Origin: an uncultured Collinsella sp.
Lineage (GTDB): Bacteria; Actinomycetota; Coriobacteriia; Coriobacteriales; Coriobacteriaceae
Assembly: GCA_902476475.1 (NCBI GenBank)
Contig: CABSDO010000080.1
Location: 1 to 10,155 of the forward strand
Length of the DNA: 10,155 nt
Direction: 5' to 3'
A program made the position numbers and the translations under genes. Shown piece by piece: positions 1 through 6,036 of this stretch (position 1 is the first letter of the stretch; every line of letters begins with the position of its first letter). The notes beneath the pieces were generated by a model, which did no database searches, had not been told where the DNA came from, and worked only from the letters and a program-made list of their open reading frames with translations.

Positions 1-40
1 ACGCACAAGGCTGGGGGTTCGAATCCCTCATCGCCCACCA
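1..40 (+). tRNA. tRNA gene, 3' part only (5' half lies outside the window)
   Basis: The first 40 bases are the 3' end of a tRNA gene with an encoded CCA. The T-arm is GGGGG-TTCGAAT-CCCTC (13-29), with one G-U pair. The acceptor 3' strand is ATCGCCC (30-36), then A37 and CCA (38-40). Bases 8-12 (AGGCT) fit a five-base variable loop, and 3-7 (GCACA) fit the 3' strand of the anticodon stem. Bases 1-2 (AC) would then be tRNA positions 37-38, so the anticodon lies just upstream of the window and the amino acid cannot be read. The acceptor 5' strand should read near GGGCGAT. A terminator follows directly. Confidence 0.9.
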
Positions 41-50
41 CTGATTTGAT

Positions 51-81
51 AGGCTCCCAGCTATGGGGGCCTTTCGTTTTT
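51..81 (+). terminator. Rho-independent terminator of the tRNA gene
   Basis: AGGCTCCC (51-58) pairs with GGGGGCCT (65-72) over a six-base AGCTAT loop, with one G-U pair, and is followed by TTCGTTTTT (73-81). It begins ten bases after the CCA end of the tRNA, on the same strand. It has the classic form of an intrinsic terminator. Confidence 0.85.
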
Positions 82-93
82 GGGTCCATCACA

Positions 94-215
94 GAGGGAT
101 TCGAACCCGCAAGGGTGCGGAGCTGAGGAAACGCGAAGCGTTTTCCAGCGCAGCACGCGAGGGCCGTAGGCCCGAAGCGAGGGCGGGCGGCGCCAGCCGC
201 ACGCGGACATCCCTC
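94..215. repeat. tRNA-derived, hairpin-rich element (about 122 bases)
   Basis: This GC-rich segment is closed by a perfect 7-bp inverted repeat, GAGGGAT (94-100) and ATCCCTC (209-215). Its first 15 bases (94-108) are the exact reverse complement of 15-29, the tRNA T-arm; its last 7 bases begin a copy of the tRNA 3' end. Inside are ACCC-GCAA-GGGT (105-116, a GNRA-type loop); a stem around GGAAACGC / GCGTTTTCC with a GAA loop (127-146); GGGCC-GTA-GGCCC (160-172) flanked by GA/GAA bases and CGC/GCG; and GCGGC-GCCA-GCCGC (187-200). No protein-coding frame here is believable. It resembles a structured intergenic repeat or the scar of an insertion at a tRNA 3' end. I cannot name a known family. Confidence 0.55.
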
Positions 216-230
216 ATCGCCCACCACTGA
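209..230 (+). repeat. Perfect 22-bp direct copy of the tRNA 3' end
   Basis: Bases 209-230 are identical to 23-44, which run from inside the T-loop through the acceptor strand and CCA to the CTGA after it. The copies are 186 bases apart. No tRNA 5' part precedes the second copy, so it is not a tRNA gene. Direct repeats made of a tRNA 3' end are typical att-site geometry, but 186 bases are too few for an intact integrative element; a scar or a duplication is more likely. Confidence 0.8.
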
Positions 231-235
231 ATTGG

Positions 236-264
236 AAACGGTCCTCGCAAGGGGACCGTTTTTG
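236..264 (+). terminator. Second rho-independent terminator, after the tRNA-tail copy
   Basis: AAACGGTCC (236-244) pairs with GGACCGTTT (253-261) over an eight-base loop (245-252), running into a T-rich tail. It stands in the same position relative to the tRNA-tail copy (5 bases after the shared CTGA) as the first terminator does to the real tRNA (6 bases after), yet the stem sequences are unrelated. It has no obvious gene of its own to terminate apart from read-through from the tRNA. Confidence 0.75.
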
Positions 265-280
265 TTTGCGCCCGGTGCAT

Positions 281-294
281 GGGATTCGAACCCG
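281..294 (-). repeat. Second inverted T-arm sequence
   Basis: GGGATTCGAACCCG (281-294) is identical to 96-109 and on the minus strand reads as a tRNA T-arm (GGG-TTCGAAT-CCC). Both copies lie about 15-18 bases after a terminator T-run. The minus-strand sequence beyond has no acceptor strand with CCA and no upstream cloverleaf, so neither is a tRNA gene. Confidence 0.6.
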
Positions 295-308
295 TCAGCA
301 CGTCTGTC

Positions 309-328
309 GCAAAGGCCGTGGCCTTTGC
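309..328. other. Perfect 20-bp palindrome
   Basis: GCAAAGGCC followed by GT and then GGCCTTTGC forms a perfect inverted repeat with almost no loop (309-328). It could form a short strong hairpin on either strand, or be a protein-binding palindrome. No T-run follows on either strand, so it is not a classic terminator. Function unknown. Confidence 0.5.
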
Positions 329-339
329 AGATTGATGAC

Positions 340-398
340 AAAAAGGGTTCCAGACCGTCCAAAGATGCACCAAATGACGCACCGACAATCTGGAACCC
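340..398 (-). terminator. Rho-independent terminator of the argCJBD operon, with a long loop
   Basis: On the minus strand GGGTTCCAGA (398-389) pairs perfectly with TCTGGAACCC (354-345) and is followed by TTTTT (344-340). It lies 27 bases past the argD stop codon. The 34-base loop is unusually long and holds an imperfect tandem repeat (GGTGCGTCATTT then GGTGCATCTTT). On the plus strand no T-run follows the stem, so it acts in the argD direction. Confidence 0.8.
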
Positions 399-425
399 GT
401 TCAACCTGGCTATGTCTTGCTCTCG

Positions 426-1709
426 CTAGGCCAAAACGTCCGACAGGATCTCGATTAGGCTGTCCACGTCGGCCTCTTCGCACACGAGCGGCGGAAGGAA
501 GCGCAGCGTATGAGCGCCCGTAGCGTTGATCACGGCACCAGCCCCCAATGCACGGGCCACAACGCCGTGCGCATCACCCGCAGCATCATCCAAATCGCAG
601 CCGAGCATTAGGCCGCGACCACGCACCTCGGTAACATGCGGAAGCTTGGCAAGCTTTGCCTCCATATAGGCGCCCACCTTGGCAGCATGCTCGGCATAAT
701 CGCCGTGCACAAGCGCGGAGAGCGTCGCGGCACAGGCCGCGACGGCCAGGCAGCTACCGCCGAAGGTCGAGCCATGATCGCCGGGCTTAAAGACGTCAGC
801 GATTTCTTTCTTTGCCACCACGGCACCCATGGGCACGCCGTCGGCAATGCCCTTGGCAAGGCTCATAATGTCGGGCTCCACGCCATAGGTCTGGAACGCA
901 AACGGCTTACCCGTGCGGAAGATACCGCACTGGACCTCGTCGGCGATAAGCACGGCACCCACCTCGTGCGCCAAGTCGCGCGCCGCGGCCATAAACTCCT
1001 CGGTCATGGGATGCACGCCGCTCTCGCCCTGGATCGGCTCGAGCATCACGGCACAGATTTCACTGCCCAGCTGCTTAAAGATTGCACGCAGCTCATCCAC
1101 ATCGTTGGGCGTACAGGCCACAAAGCCACCCGGCAGCGGGCGGAAACTGTCCTGCAGCCGATCCTGCATGGTCGCGGCAATGGTCTCGAGCGTACGACCG
1201 TGAAAGCCGCCACGCATGCACACGATGGTGTTGCCACCGTTGCCGGCACGCTTGGCGTATAGACGTGCGAGCTTCATCGAGCCCTCGTTGGCCTCGGCAC
1301 CGGAATTGGCAAAGAACGTCTCCCACACCTGCTCGCCCGCAGCCGGAGCGCCAAGCGCCGCCGCCGTGGTCTCGTCGCCAGCGGCAATCGCGTCGGCAAG
1401 CACGCGCGCACCATCCACATCATCGTTGGCGAGTTTGGACAGCAGCGCCGCGACCTGGCCACGCTGCTCGATGTAGAAATAGTTGGAGACATGCAGGAGC
1501 TTTTTGGTCTGATCCTCGAGCGCCGACAGCACCGCTGGATTGCCGTGGCCCAGGCTGCACACGCCGATGCCGGCAAGAAAATCGAGGTATTCGCGACCAT
1601 CGTCGCCGGTGAGCTTCATGCCGTGGCCTTCGACAAACTCGACCGGCGAGCGGCCAAAGGTGTGCATGACGTAGTGGGATTCGAGCGATTGTTGTGCTGC
1701 AAGTGACAT
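426..1709 (-). CDS. argD: Acetylornithine aminotransferase (ArgD)
   Basis: A 427-aa class-III PLP-dependent aminotransferase that converts N-acetylglutamate semialdehyde plus glutamate to N-acetylornithine in the cytoplasm. Visible family motifs are NSGAEANE (135-142), FHGRT (169-173), EPIQGE (224-229), DEVQ with the PLP-ring Asp257, the PLP lysine Lys286 in SLAKG (283-287), and STFGG (314-318). The ATG at 1709 is preceded by AAAGG seven bases upstream. Compared with the usual ~390-400 aa, there is an extra stretch of about 30 alanine-rich residues at roughly 96-127, between the helix after the LHVSNYFY motif and NSGAEANE. It is the last gene of the operon, 68 bases after argB, with a terminator behind it. 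ArgD enzymes may also act on succinyldiaminopimelate in lysine synthesis; the sequence cannot decide this. The arg context makes argD the safe name. Confidence 0.95.
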   Translation of the reverse strand: MSLAAQQSLESHYVMHTFGRSPVEFVEGHGMKLTGDDGREYLDFLAGIGVCSLGHGNPAVLSALEDQTKKLLHVSNYFYIEQRGQVAALLSKLANDDVDGARVLADAIAAGDETTAAALGAPAAGEQVWETFFANSGAEANEGSMKLARLYAKRAGNGGNTIVCMRGGFHGRTLETIAATMQDRLQDSFRPLPGGFVACTPNDVDELRAIFKQLGSEICAVMLEPIQGESGVHPMTEEFMAAARDLAHEVGAVLIADEVQCGIFRTGKPFAFQTYGVEPDIMSLAKGIADGVPMGAVVAKKEIADVFKPGDHGSTFGGSCLAVAACAATLSALVHGDYAEHAAKVGAYMEAKLAKLPHVTEVRGRGLMLGCDLDDAAGDAHGVVARALGAGAVINATGAHTLRFLPPLVCEEADVDSLIEILSDVLA

Positions 1710-1777
1710 GAGATACCTTTCGTTAAGCGCCAGGCAGCGCGGACTGCGGGCGTAATGGTGTGGCGATTTCGAACCGG

Positions 1778-2758
1778 CTAGACCGTCTGAAGCTTCTCGA
1801 CCTCGTCGAGGTTCTCGGTCAGGCGCGCCGCAAAGGTCGAAAGCGGGTGCGGGTGCGTATCGAACTCGTAGGCCGTCTCGGTGGAATGGATCACGGTGCC
1901 GACGCCGGCATCGGTCAGCAGCTCAAGCAGCAGCGAATGCGGCGTGGTACCGTTAATGATGTGGGCGCGGAATACGCCACCGGCAAGCGCATCGACGGCC
2001 GCGCGCAGCTTGGGAATCATGCCCTTATCGACCTCCCCGCCGTAGAGCATCTCGTTGACCTCGTCGATCGTCAGGTTGGAGATGAGCGAGTCCTTGTCGC
2101 TAAAGTCCTTGTACAGGCCGTCGACGTCAGTCAAAAAGATTGCCTTGTGCGCGTGGAGCGCCGCCGCAACGGCGCCGGCAGCGGTGTCAGCGTTGATGTT
2201 GAAGAATCCGCCGTCCTCCCCCGCCGCGACGGTAGCGATAACGGGAATGTACTCGCTATCGAGCAAGCGCTCGATATAGTCGGTGTTGACGTGCGTCACT
2301 TTGCCCACACGACCGAGCTCGGGGTCGAGCGGCTCGGCGATGAGCGTGCCGGCATCGCTGCCCGACACGCCTACGGCCAGGTTGCCGTGGTGGTTGATGG
2401 CAGCGACCAGCTCCTGGTTAACCTTGCCGCCCAGTACCTCGCGCACGATATCCATGGTCGCCGGCGTAGTCACGCGCTGCCCGTTCTTAAATTCGACAGG
2501 GATGTCATAGTGGCTGAGTGCCTCGTTGATGGCCTTGCCGCCGCCATGCACGATGACGGGGCGCATGCCGATGATCTTGAGCAAAACGATGTCACTCATC
2601 ACGTCGCGGCGCAGTTGCTCATCGACCATGGCGGCTCCGCCATACTTGATAACGACCGTCTTGCCGGTCAGGTTTTTAATCCACGGCAGCGCTTCGAACA
2701 GCAGCTGCGCGGTTGCTTCGTTGGATTCGCTCGAACGACAATCGCGTGCGAATTTCAT
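1778..2758 (-). CDS. argB: Acetylglutamate kinase (ArgB), probably arginine-sensitive
   Basis: Phosphorylates N-acetylglutamate with ATP, usually the controlled step of the cyclic arginine route. In the 326-aa form starting at ATG 2758 the amino-acid-kinase motifs are KYGG (38-41), VHGGGK (70-75), NADTAAGAVA (189-198), TDVDGLY (210-216) and DKGMIPKL (244-251). The N-terminal helix before the kinase core (EATAQLLFEALPWI, about 14-27) is the element that, in the family, makes hexamers and arginine feedback inhibition possible. About 28 residues follow the usual C-terminal end (after HSTE); their role is unclear. The start was chosen because GAGG lies six bases before this ATG; an in-frame TTG at 2809 would add 17 residues but has no good ribosome site. 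It lies 80 bases after argJ and 68 before argD. Confidence 0.95.
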   Translation of the reverse strand: MKFARDCRSSESNEATAQLLFEALPWIKNLTGKTVVIKYGGAAMVDEQLRRDVMSDIVLLKIIGMRPVIVHGGGKAINEALSHYDIPVEFKNGQRVTTPATMDIVREVLGGKVNQELVAAINHHGNLAVGVSGSDAGTLIAEPLDPELGRVGKVTHVNTDYIERLLDSEYIPVIATVAAGEDGGFFNINADTAAGAVAAALHAHKAIFLTDVDGLYKDFSDKDSLISNLTIDEVNEMLYGGEVDKGMIPKLRAAVDALAGGVFRAHIINGTTPHSLLLELLTDAGVGTVIHSTETAYEFDTHPHPLSTFAARLTENLDEVEKLQTV

Positions 2759-2838
2759 AATCTGCCTCGTCTTTCGTATCGTTATCACGCCGTGTTTCGC
2801 TGTCCGCAATGCGGCAAGATGCGCAGCGTGCCTGGAAT

Positions 2839-4107
2839 CTAGGAACGGTAGTCACCGTTGATGGAGATGTACTCGTGCGTGAGGTCGCAGGTCCACACGG
2901 TCGTTGCCGCATCGCCTGCGCCCAGGTCGGCCGAGATCACGATCTCGGACGCCTCAAAACGTCGCAGAGCCTCGTCCTCGTCAAAGGGAACAGTCAGACC
3001 GTCGCGACAGACAGGCATGCCCATCATGTCGATGGAAACGTCTTCCTGGTTAAACTTCACGCCGCACTTGCCGAGCGCCATGGCAACGCGGCCCCAGTTG
3101 CAATCGTGGCCAGCGATGCAGGTCTTGACGAGCGGCGAGTTGGCGACGGCACGGGCGGCGATATCGGCTTCCTCGTCGGTGGCGGCGCCGGTAACGTTAA
3201 CCGTCACGAGCTTTGACGCGCCCTCGCCATCGGCCGCGATGTTGCGCGCCAGGCTCTCGCACACCTCGTGCACGGCAAAGGACAGTTCGTCAAAGGCATC
3301 AGTGCCCTCGACGATAGCCTCGGTATCAGCGGCAGCAGCGCCAGAAGCAAGCATGATGCAGGCGTCGTTGGTCGAGGTATCGGAATCGACCGTCACCTTA
3401 TTGAAGGTCTGCTTAACGGTCGAGAGCAACAGGGCGTGGAGCGCCGACGGCTCGACGGGGGCATCGGTTGTAATGACCGCGATCATGGTGGCCATATTGG
3501 GCATGATCATGCCCGAGCCCTTGCACATGCCGCCCACCGTATAGGCGTTGCCCGCATGGCCCGCAGCCTCACTGCGGTAGCGAACGGCATACTCCTTGGA
3601 GTGCGTATCGGTCGTCATGATGGCACGGGCCGCATCGGCACCGCCATGGGCAGAGAGTGCCTCGTAGGCGGACGGGACGGCCGTCTCAAACGTGTCGATC
3701 GGCAGAATCTGTCCGATCACACCCGTGGAGGCAACCAGGATCTGCTGGGGTTCACAGCCGATGACCTGCGACGCGATGTTGCACGTCTCGCGCGCGCAGG
3801 CAAGGCCGGTCTCGCCCGTGGCGGCGTTCGCGTTGCCGGAGTTGATTGAAACACCGGCGATAATGCCATAGCCCTTGTCCGCACCGCCCAGGTTGGCACG
3901 ACTCACCTGCACGGGCGCCGCGCAAAAGCGGTTGGTCGTAAACACGCCAGCGCCGGGACAGGGCTTATCGGGCACGACGAGTGCATAGTCCAAGCGCTCG
4001 GGATTCTTCCGGAATCCCGCATGGATGCCTGCGGCCTTAAAGCCGGCAGCTGCCGTAACGCCACCCTCGACGGCGCGAATCTTAATAGCAATCAGGTCGG
4101 TATTCAT
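2839..4107 (-). CDS. argJ: Bifunctional ornithine acetyltransferase / N-acetylglutamate synthase (ArgJ)
   Basis: Transfers the acetyl group from N-acetylornithine to glutamate, recycling it, and in bifunctional forms can also make N-acetylglutamate from acetyl-CoA. The 422-aa protein has the self-cleavage site in PNMATM, with Ala206/Thr207 giving alpha and beta chains and Thr207 as nucleophile. Other motifs are NAATG (94-98), STGVIG (127-132), TTDTHSK (165-171, usually TTDTxPK), KGSGMI (196-201), DSDTSTND (241-248), ADGEGASK (292-299), NWGR (337-340), and a typical C-terminus (YISINGDYRS). Full length, no damage. An AAGGAG lies 11 bases before the ATG, and a closer AGGGA is also available. 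It stands 136 bases after argC; that gap holds no gene and no clear terminator. Whether the enzyme is mono- or bifunctional cannot be read from sequence alone. Confidence 0.95.
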   Translation of the reverse strand: MNTDLIAIKIRAVEGGVTAAAGFKAAGIHAGFRKNPERLDYALVVPDKPCPGAGVFTTNRFCAAPVQVSRANLGGADKGYGIIAGVSINSGNANAATGETGLACARETCNIASQVIGCEPQQILVASTGVIGQILPIDTFETAVPSAYEALSAHGGADAARAIMTTDTHSKEYAVRYRSEAAGHAGNAYTVGGMCKGSGMIMPNMATMIAVITTDAPVEPSALHALLLSTVKQTFNKVTVDSDTSTNDACIMLASGAAAADTEAIVEGTDAFDELSFAVHEVCESLARNIAADGEGASKLVTVNVTGAATDEEADIAARAVANSPLVKTCIAGHDCNWGRVAMALGKCGVKFNQEDVSIDMMGMPVCRDGLTVPFDEDEALRRFEASEIVISADLGAGDAATTVWTCDLTHEYISINGDYRS

Positions 4108-4243
4108 CGTCCCTACGACTCCTTATATCAAATAAAAATAGCGGGCATCGGCTGGCACGCCATACCGGTCGCAATTAGTAGACCAGCTTAAAAGTGGCGC
4201 CCAACTCGATACCCGACTACCAAATCGTTAACAATCGAATGTG

Positions 4244-5314
4244 CTACACCGGGCACGCCACTGTGGGCAAGCCTCGTCGCTCGTCAAAGCCAAAAACGAT
4301 GTTGGCGCACTGGACCGCCTGGCCCGCAGCACCCTTGCACAAATTGTCGATAGCACCCGTCGCCACCAGCACGCCCGCACGCTTGTTGAGCGCAAGGCCA
4401 ATCTGGGCAGCGTTGGTGCCGACGACCGAAGCCGTCTTGGGCTGCTGGCCGGCATCGAGCACGCGCACAAAGGTGCGACCGGCGTAGAACTTCTTGTAAT
4501 GGTCGACGACGTCCTCAAGGGCCAACGTGTCGAGAGCCTGCGGCGCGAGCGGCATCGTCACCGTAGAGAGCAAGCCGCGTTTGAGCGGTGCCAGGTGCGG
4601 AGTAAAGACAATGCGGTCGGTCAGGCCCAGAATTTGCTCGATTTCGGGCGTGTGACGATGTTTGCCTACGCCATAGGCCTCTAAGTTCTCGTCTGCGCTA
4701 CAAAAATGGGTGCGAGCGTTGCAGGACTTACCGGCGCCCGTCACGCCACTAATGGCATCGACGATTACGGGGCCGTTCTCTGCCACCCAGCCCGCACACA
4801 CGGCAGGAGCGGCAGCGAGGCTCGTTGCGGTGGGATAGCAGCCGGCGCAAGCGACCAAAACGGGCTTTCCGGCGGCATGGCTGGAAGCAGCGTTCTCTAA
4901 GTCCTGGCAGAACAGCTCGGGCAGGCCAAAAGCGCGGGTCTTGAGCAGCTCGGGGCTCGTGTGCTCGGCGGCATACCATGCCTCAAAGACGGACGGGTCG
5001 CTCAGACGGTAATCGGCCGAAAGATCAAAGCAGGAAACGCCCGCGGCAAGGAGCGCGGGCACCTGCGCCATGGCAGCCGTGTGCGGCACGGCAAGAAAAA
5101 CCGCATCGCAGCTTTTGAGCTCGGGGGCGTCATGCGTGGTGAAAACCAGATTGCTCACGCCAGCAAAGCTCGGATACACTGCGGACAGCGGCTGGCCGGC
5201 ATCGGCGTTGGACGTAATGGCAACAAGTTCAAACTCGGGATGGCCGAGTACGAGGCGAATGAGCTCGGCTCCGGCATATCCAGCCGCGCCGACGATTCCA
5301 ACCTTCAAAGACAT
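4244..5314 (-). CDS. argC: N-acetyl-gamma-glutamyl-phosphate reductase (ArgC)
   Basis: NADPH-dependent reduction of N-acetylglutamyl phosphate to the semialdehyde, the third step of the acetylated pathway. The 356-aa protein has a Rossmann motif GAAGYAGAEL (9-18), the catalytic Cys159 in ACAGCYPT (155-162), the catalytic His region HRHTPEIEQ (219-227), and the family hallmark DNLCKGAAGQA (323-333). Length is usual for type-1 ArgC. The sequence before the catalytic cysteine is CAG instead of the common NPG, placing Cys156 and Cys159 in a CxxC arrangement. AAGGAG lies six bases before the ATG. It is the first gene of argCJBD, and its upstream region holds a candidate promoter and ARG-box-like sites. 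Confidence 0.96.
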   Translation of the reverse strand: MSLKVGIVGAAGYAGAELIRLVLGHPEFELVAITSNADAGQPLSAVYPSFAGVSNLVFTTHDAPELKSCDAVFLAVPHTAAMAQVPALLAAGVSCFDLSADYRLSDPSVFEAWYAAEHTSPELLKTRAFGLPELFCQDLENAASSHAAGKPVLVACAGCYPTATSLAAAPAVCAGWVAENGPVIVDAISGVTGAGKSCNARTHFCSADENLEAYGVGKHRHTPEIEQILGLTDRIVFTPHLAPLKRGLLSTVTMPLAPQALDTLALEDVVDHYKKFYAGRTFVRVLDAGQQPKTASVVGTNAAQIGLALNKRAGVLVATGAIDNLCKGAAGQAVQCANIVFGFDERRGLPTVACPV

Positions 5315-5400
5315 ATCAGACTCCTTGTCTGCGATTTATGCACCGATGCGCATTTCACAGCGGTCGTTATGAGATGGGTTGAAACTTTAGCACCAAAAGA

Positions 5401-5435
5401 TGCATGAATACGTAAATAGCTTGCATGTTCATGCA
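5401..5435 (-). promoter_or_regulatory. Two tandem ARG-box-like operators (probable ArgR sites)
   Basis: Site 1 is TGCATGAATACGTA (5401-5414) and site 2 is TGCATGTTCATGCA (5422-5435). Site 2 is a perfect palindrome that fits the known ARG-box core TGNAT-N4-ATNCA; site 1 fits its left half fully and its right half poorly. The two start exactly 21 bp apart, the spacing known for paired ARG boxes bound by the ArgR hexamer. They overlap the candidate argC promoter, so arginine-dependent repression is the natural reading. argR itself is not in the window. Confidence 0.65.
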
Positions 5436-5441
5436 TTGAAA
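5413..5441 (-). promoter_or_regulatory. Candidate argC promoter
   Basis: On the minus strand TTTCAA (5441-5436) and TATTTA (5418-5413) are separated by 17 bases and would serve as -35 and -10 boxes. Both match the vegetative consensus only partly. Operator site 2 fills most of the spacer and site 1 overlaps the -10, as expected for a repressible promoter. About 100 bases separate it from the argC start. Confidence 0.45.
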
Positions 5442-5496
5442 CATTCCCGACACATTCGCTTGAAGGAATTGACAAATAGAGCGGGCCTCGTATTGA

Positions 5497-5518
5497 CCGG
5501 CACTCCTTACGGTGCCGG
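5497..5518. other. Intergenic hairpin between the flavin operon and argC
   Basis: CCGGCAC (5497-5503) pairs with GTGCCGG (5512-5518) over an eight-base loop. It lies 54 bases after the last gene of the upstream minus-strand operon, where a terminator would be expected, but no T-run follows on the minus strand (TCAATAC) or on the plus strand. It may mark the 3' end of that operon without being a classic terminator. Nothing else gene-like is seen between 5519 and 5571, apart from a 12-bp palindrome (5562-5573) that overlaps the stop codon. Confidence 0.4.
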
Positions 5519-5571
5519 GCAACACGGGGTCCGCCCATGCGAAAACTAAGTTGTTAGGATGAGCCAGCTGG

Positions 5572-5982
5572 CTAGAGCTCAACCGGCACCCATTCGTCAT
5601 GATTGCAGATAAATGCCTCAGGATCCTCGACGCTAAAGAAGACGAGCTCGGGGTCGTTAGGCCCCTCATAGTGCTCGCTCAAGCGCTCAAGATGCTTCCA
5701 TCCGGCCTCGCGCATTTCGCTCGAAGCCCGGTCTTCCAGCCCCGCACGCCCGCGCAGGATCAACCAACCATGGCCCGGCCACCAACTCGTGACCTCAAAG
5801 CGCTGGTTTTGCAGCAGCTCCTGCCACACATCTTTGGTGCGCGCTGTCACAAACCACAGCTTGCCGTCCTGAATCTGCGCAAACGAGAACGGACGCACAT
5901 GCGGCTGCCCGCCCACGCTCGTCGCCAGATACCACGCCGGCACCGACGTCAGATACTCCAGCACCGTATTCAATCCGTCCAC
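5572..5982 (-). CDS. Pyridoxamine-5'-phosphate-oxidase-like split-barrel protein, copy 2
   Basis: A 136-aa protein of the small FMN-binding split-barrel superfamily (PNPOx-like, related to NimA/NimC-type annotations). Visible family features are PAWYLAT (15-21), RPFSFA (30-35), DGKLWFVT (39-46) and KDVWQEL..N..FEV (50-64), which form the beta-barrel and the probable flavin phosphate site. No substrate can be named. About half of the aligned residues are identical to the gene just upstream, so this is a tandem duplicate. I chose GTG at 5982, because AGGAGG lies four bases before it and the N-terminus then matches the paralogue; a TTG at 6027 would add 15 residues but has no ribosome site. The context (an FMN-riboswitch-led flavin uptake operon) supports flavin binding by inference. 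Confidence 0.8.
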   Translation of the reverse strand: MDGLNTVLEYLTSVPAWYLATSVGGQPHVRPFSFAQIQDGKLWFVTARTKDVWQELLQNQRFEVTSWWPGHGWLILRGRAGLEDRASSEMREAGWKHLERLSEHYEGPNDPELVFFSVEDPEAFICNHDEWVPVEL

Positions 5983-6036
5983 GTTTCCTCCTGTCGCCTG
6001 ACCAGTCTTTTTGGAATGGGTAGTCAATTTGGGAAA

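Noticed and set aside
94..226. A second tRNA gene ending at the copy of the tRNA 3' end
   Set aside because: No matching acceptor 5' strand, D-arm or anticodon arm precedes it; only the last 22 bases are shared.
89..388. Open frame of 99 codons on the minus strand across the tRNA-tail repeats
   Set aside because: It runs through the T-arm copies, terminator and hairpins; composition is repeat-like and no ribosome site or known domain is seen.
232..523. Short plus-strand open frames between the tRNA and argD
   Set aside because: They cover terminator and palindromes and then run antisense into argD; no ribosome site.
2759..2809. TTG start for argB giving 17 extra residues
   Set aside because: No good ribosome site; the ATG at 2758 has GAGG at suitable distance and gives the usual N-terminal helix.
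1760..2842. Long plus-strand open frame (360 codons) opposite argB
   Set aside because: It mirrors argB codon bias in GC-rich DNA; argB on the other strand has clear family motifs and a ribosome site.
5461..5500. Plus-strand promoter-like TTGACA (5469-5474) with TATTGA 16 bases on
   Set aside because: No plus-strand gene follows; the next plus-strand sequence is antisense to the PNPOx-like genes.
5305..5538. Minus-strand open frame upstream of argC (possible leader peptide)
   Set aside because: It spans the candidate promoter and operators, overlaps the argC start, and its protein shows no family features.
5983..6027. TTG start for the second PNPOx-like protein
   Set aside because: No ribosome site; AGGAGG before the GTG at 5982 and the paralogue alignment favour the shorter form.
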